DNA of 64,000 bases from Aureobasidium sp. EXF-3400. Taxonomy: Eukaryota > Ascomycota > Dothideomycetes > Dothideales > Saccotheciaceae. Below the pieces are notes generated by a model. That model made no database searches, was not told the DNA's origin, and was given only the letters and a program-made list of their open reading frames with translations. Location of the stretch: contig SWBL01000224.1 in assembly GCA_024195585.1 (NCBI GenBank), forward strand, positions 1 to 64,000, in the 5' to 3' direction. Position numbers and translations under genes: made by a program. Positions 63,472 through 64,000 of this stretch are shown piece by piece; positions within the stretch are counted from its first letter, which is position 1; each line of letters opens with the position of its first letter.

Positions 63472-64000
63472 ATGGAGTACCTTCATGAGGCCAACGGCTT
63501 CGACGAGACCATTCTGCAGAGGCAGTATGAATATTTCAAAGATAAGCCTGGAAGGACTTTGATTGGAACACGAGTCAAACTCATGATTCTCAAGCCAGGT
63601 GCTGTTACACCAGACTCGAATCACGAGCAAGGCAACTGGGACCCGCTCAATGCGCCGGACGATATCTCGACTGAGAAGTATCTGAATTATCACCTCGGAG
63701 AAAAGCTGGGTTCGCAGCCCGTGGGCGACTCTCTACAAATCTGGTATGGTCTGCTCTTATCTCTCTTGCTATCTCACTGACTTAAGCTGCTCAGCTTCCT
63801 AACACTGAACCATGAAACAACCCAGGACAAGCTGTCCTTCTGGCACAGTGCGATAGAAACATTCCGGGGCTGCCAACGAGATCTACAACTAGCACCTGCT
63901 CGGGTTATCACTCAACGTATCGAATCAGCTTGGAATCTACAAAGTGTCAAACCCCCTGCGACTTCGCAGCTGACTAGCGATCAACTACCATCGAAGAAGC
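63472..64000 (+). CDS. Unknown protein, partial at right edge
   Basis: Not recognised. The exon at 63472-63743 joins to 63795-64000 and beyond (donor GTATGG, acceptor CTGCTCAG, CTGAC branch site), keeping frame and leaving no stop to the window end. The first 90 residues are soluble and charged (EYLHEANGFDETILQRQYEYFKD would be helical). The second exon continues with DKLSFWHSAIETFRGC. The start at 63472 is the first plausible ATG, though an upstream exon cannot be excluded. The C-terminal part is outside the window. Confidence 0.5.

Noticed and set aside
1..64000. CRISPR arrays, rRNA genes, prophage or autonomous transposons
   Set aside because: No regular spaced repeats, no rRNA-like sequence, no transposase or reverse-transcriptase motifs seen; the DNA is a eukaryotic chromosome segment.

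Overview
This window is nuclear DNA of a filamentous ascomycete (Pezizomycotina, most likely a Dothideomycete). Genes are dense and mostly single-exon or carry short (48-134 nt) GT..AG introns with CTAAC or CTGAC branch sites. Both strands are used, there are no operons, and several gene types are fungus-specific: a Zn2Cys6 regulator with the Ctf1/FarA finger, a PNP-NACHT-ankyrin receptor, a GMC oxidoreductase and a fungal apple-domain secreted protein. Splice models were built by hand from frame, splice-site and family continuity. Every multi-exon model closes to a whole number of codons. The genus cannot be fixed from the sequence alone.

Layout. 1-8 kb: a tRNA-Arg, an unknown coiled-coil protein, a secreted apple-domain protein, a tRNA-like gene split by a structured insertion, and long gene-free stretches. 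8-18.6 kb: GMC oxidoreductase, MTHFR, a divergent triosephosphate-isomerase paralogue, Rrp8 rRNA methyltransferase and a cytochrome P450. 19-27 kb: a large NLR-like receptor ending in a 12-bp repeat open in two frames, an Aco2-type mitochondrial aconitase and a small basic protein. 28-30.5 kb: Vps29 (retromer) and an iron-type alcohol dehydrogenase. 30.5-34 kb: a cluster of four paralogous small multi-pass membrane proteins sharing one three-exon structure and a C-x3-C-W-x-I-Q signature; one copy carries a nonsense codon. I recognise no known family for them. 34.8-44.4 kb: MLH3, an M3 metallopeptidase with a membrane anchor, an Rkm5-like methyltransferase and a long-chain acyl-CoA synthetase. 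45-52 kb: a membrane-protein gene broken by one TGA, then a 1419-residue NRPS-like enzyme with the architecture of epsilon-poly-lysine synthetases. 53-64 kb: LTA4 hydrolase-type aminopeptidase, an eight-exon Ctf1/FarA-type transcription factor, a Nudix hydrolase, a small unknown protein, an RpiB-type sugar-phosphate isomerase and a gene cut by the right edge.

How genes may work together. Most are independent housekeeping genes. Two links are worth noting: the acyl-CoA synthetase with the fatty-acid/cutinase-type regulator, and the TIM-family plus RpiB-family isomerases, the pair used in erythrulose-phosphate metabolism. The most original content is the four-gene membrane-protein cluster, the poly-amino-acid synthetase and the dual-frame repeat tail of the NLR.
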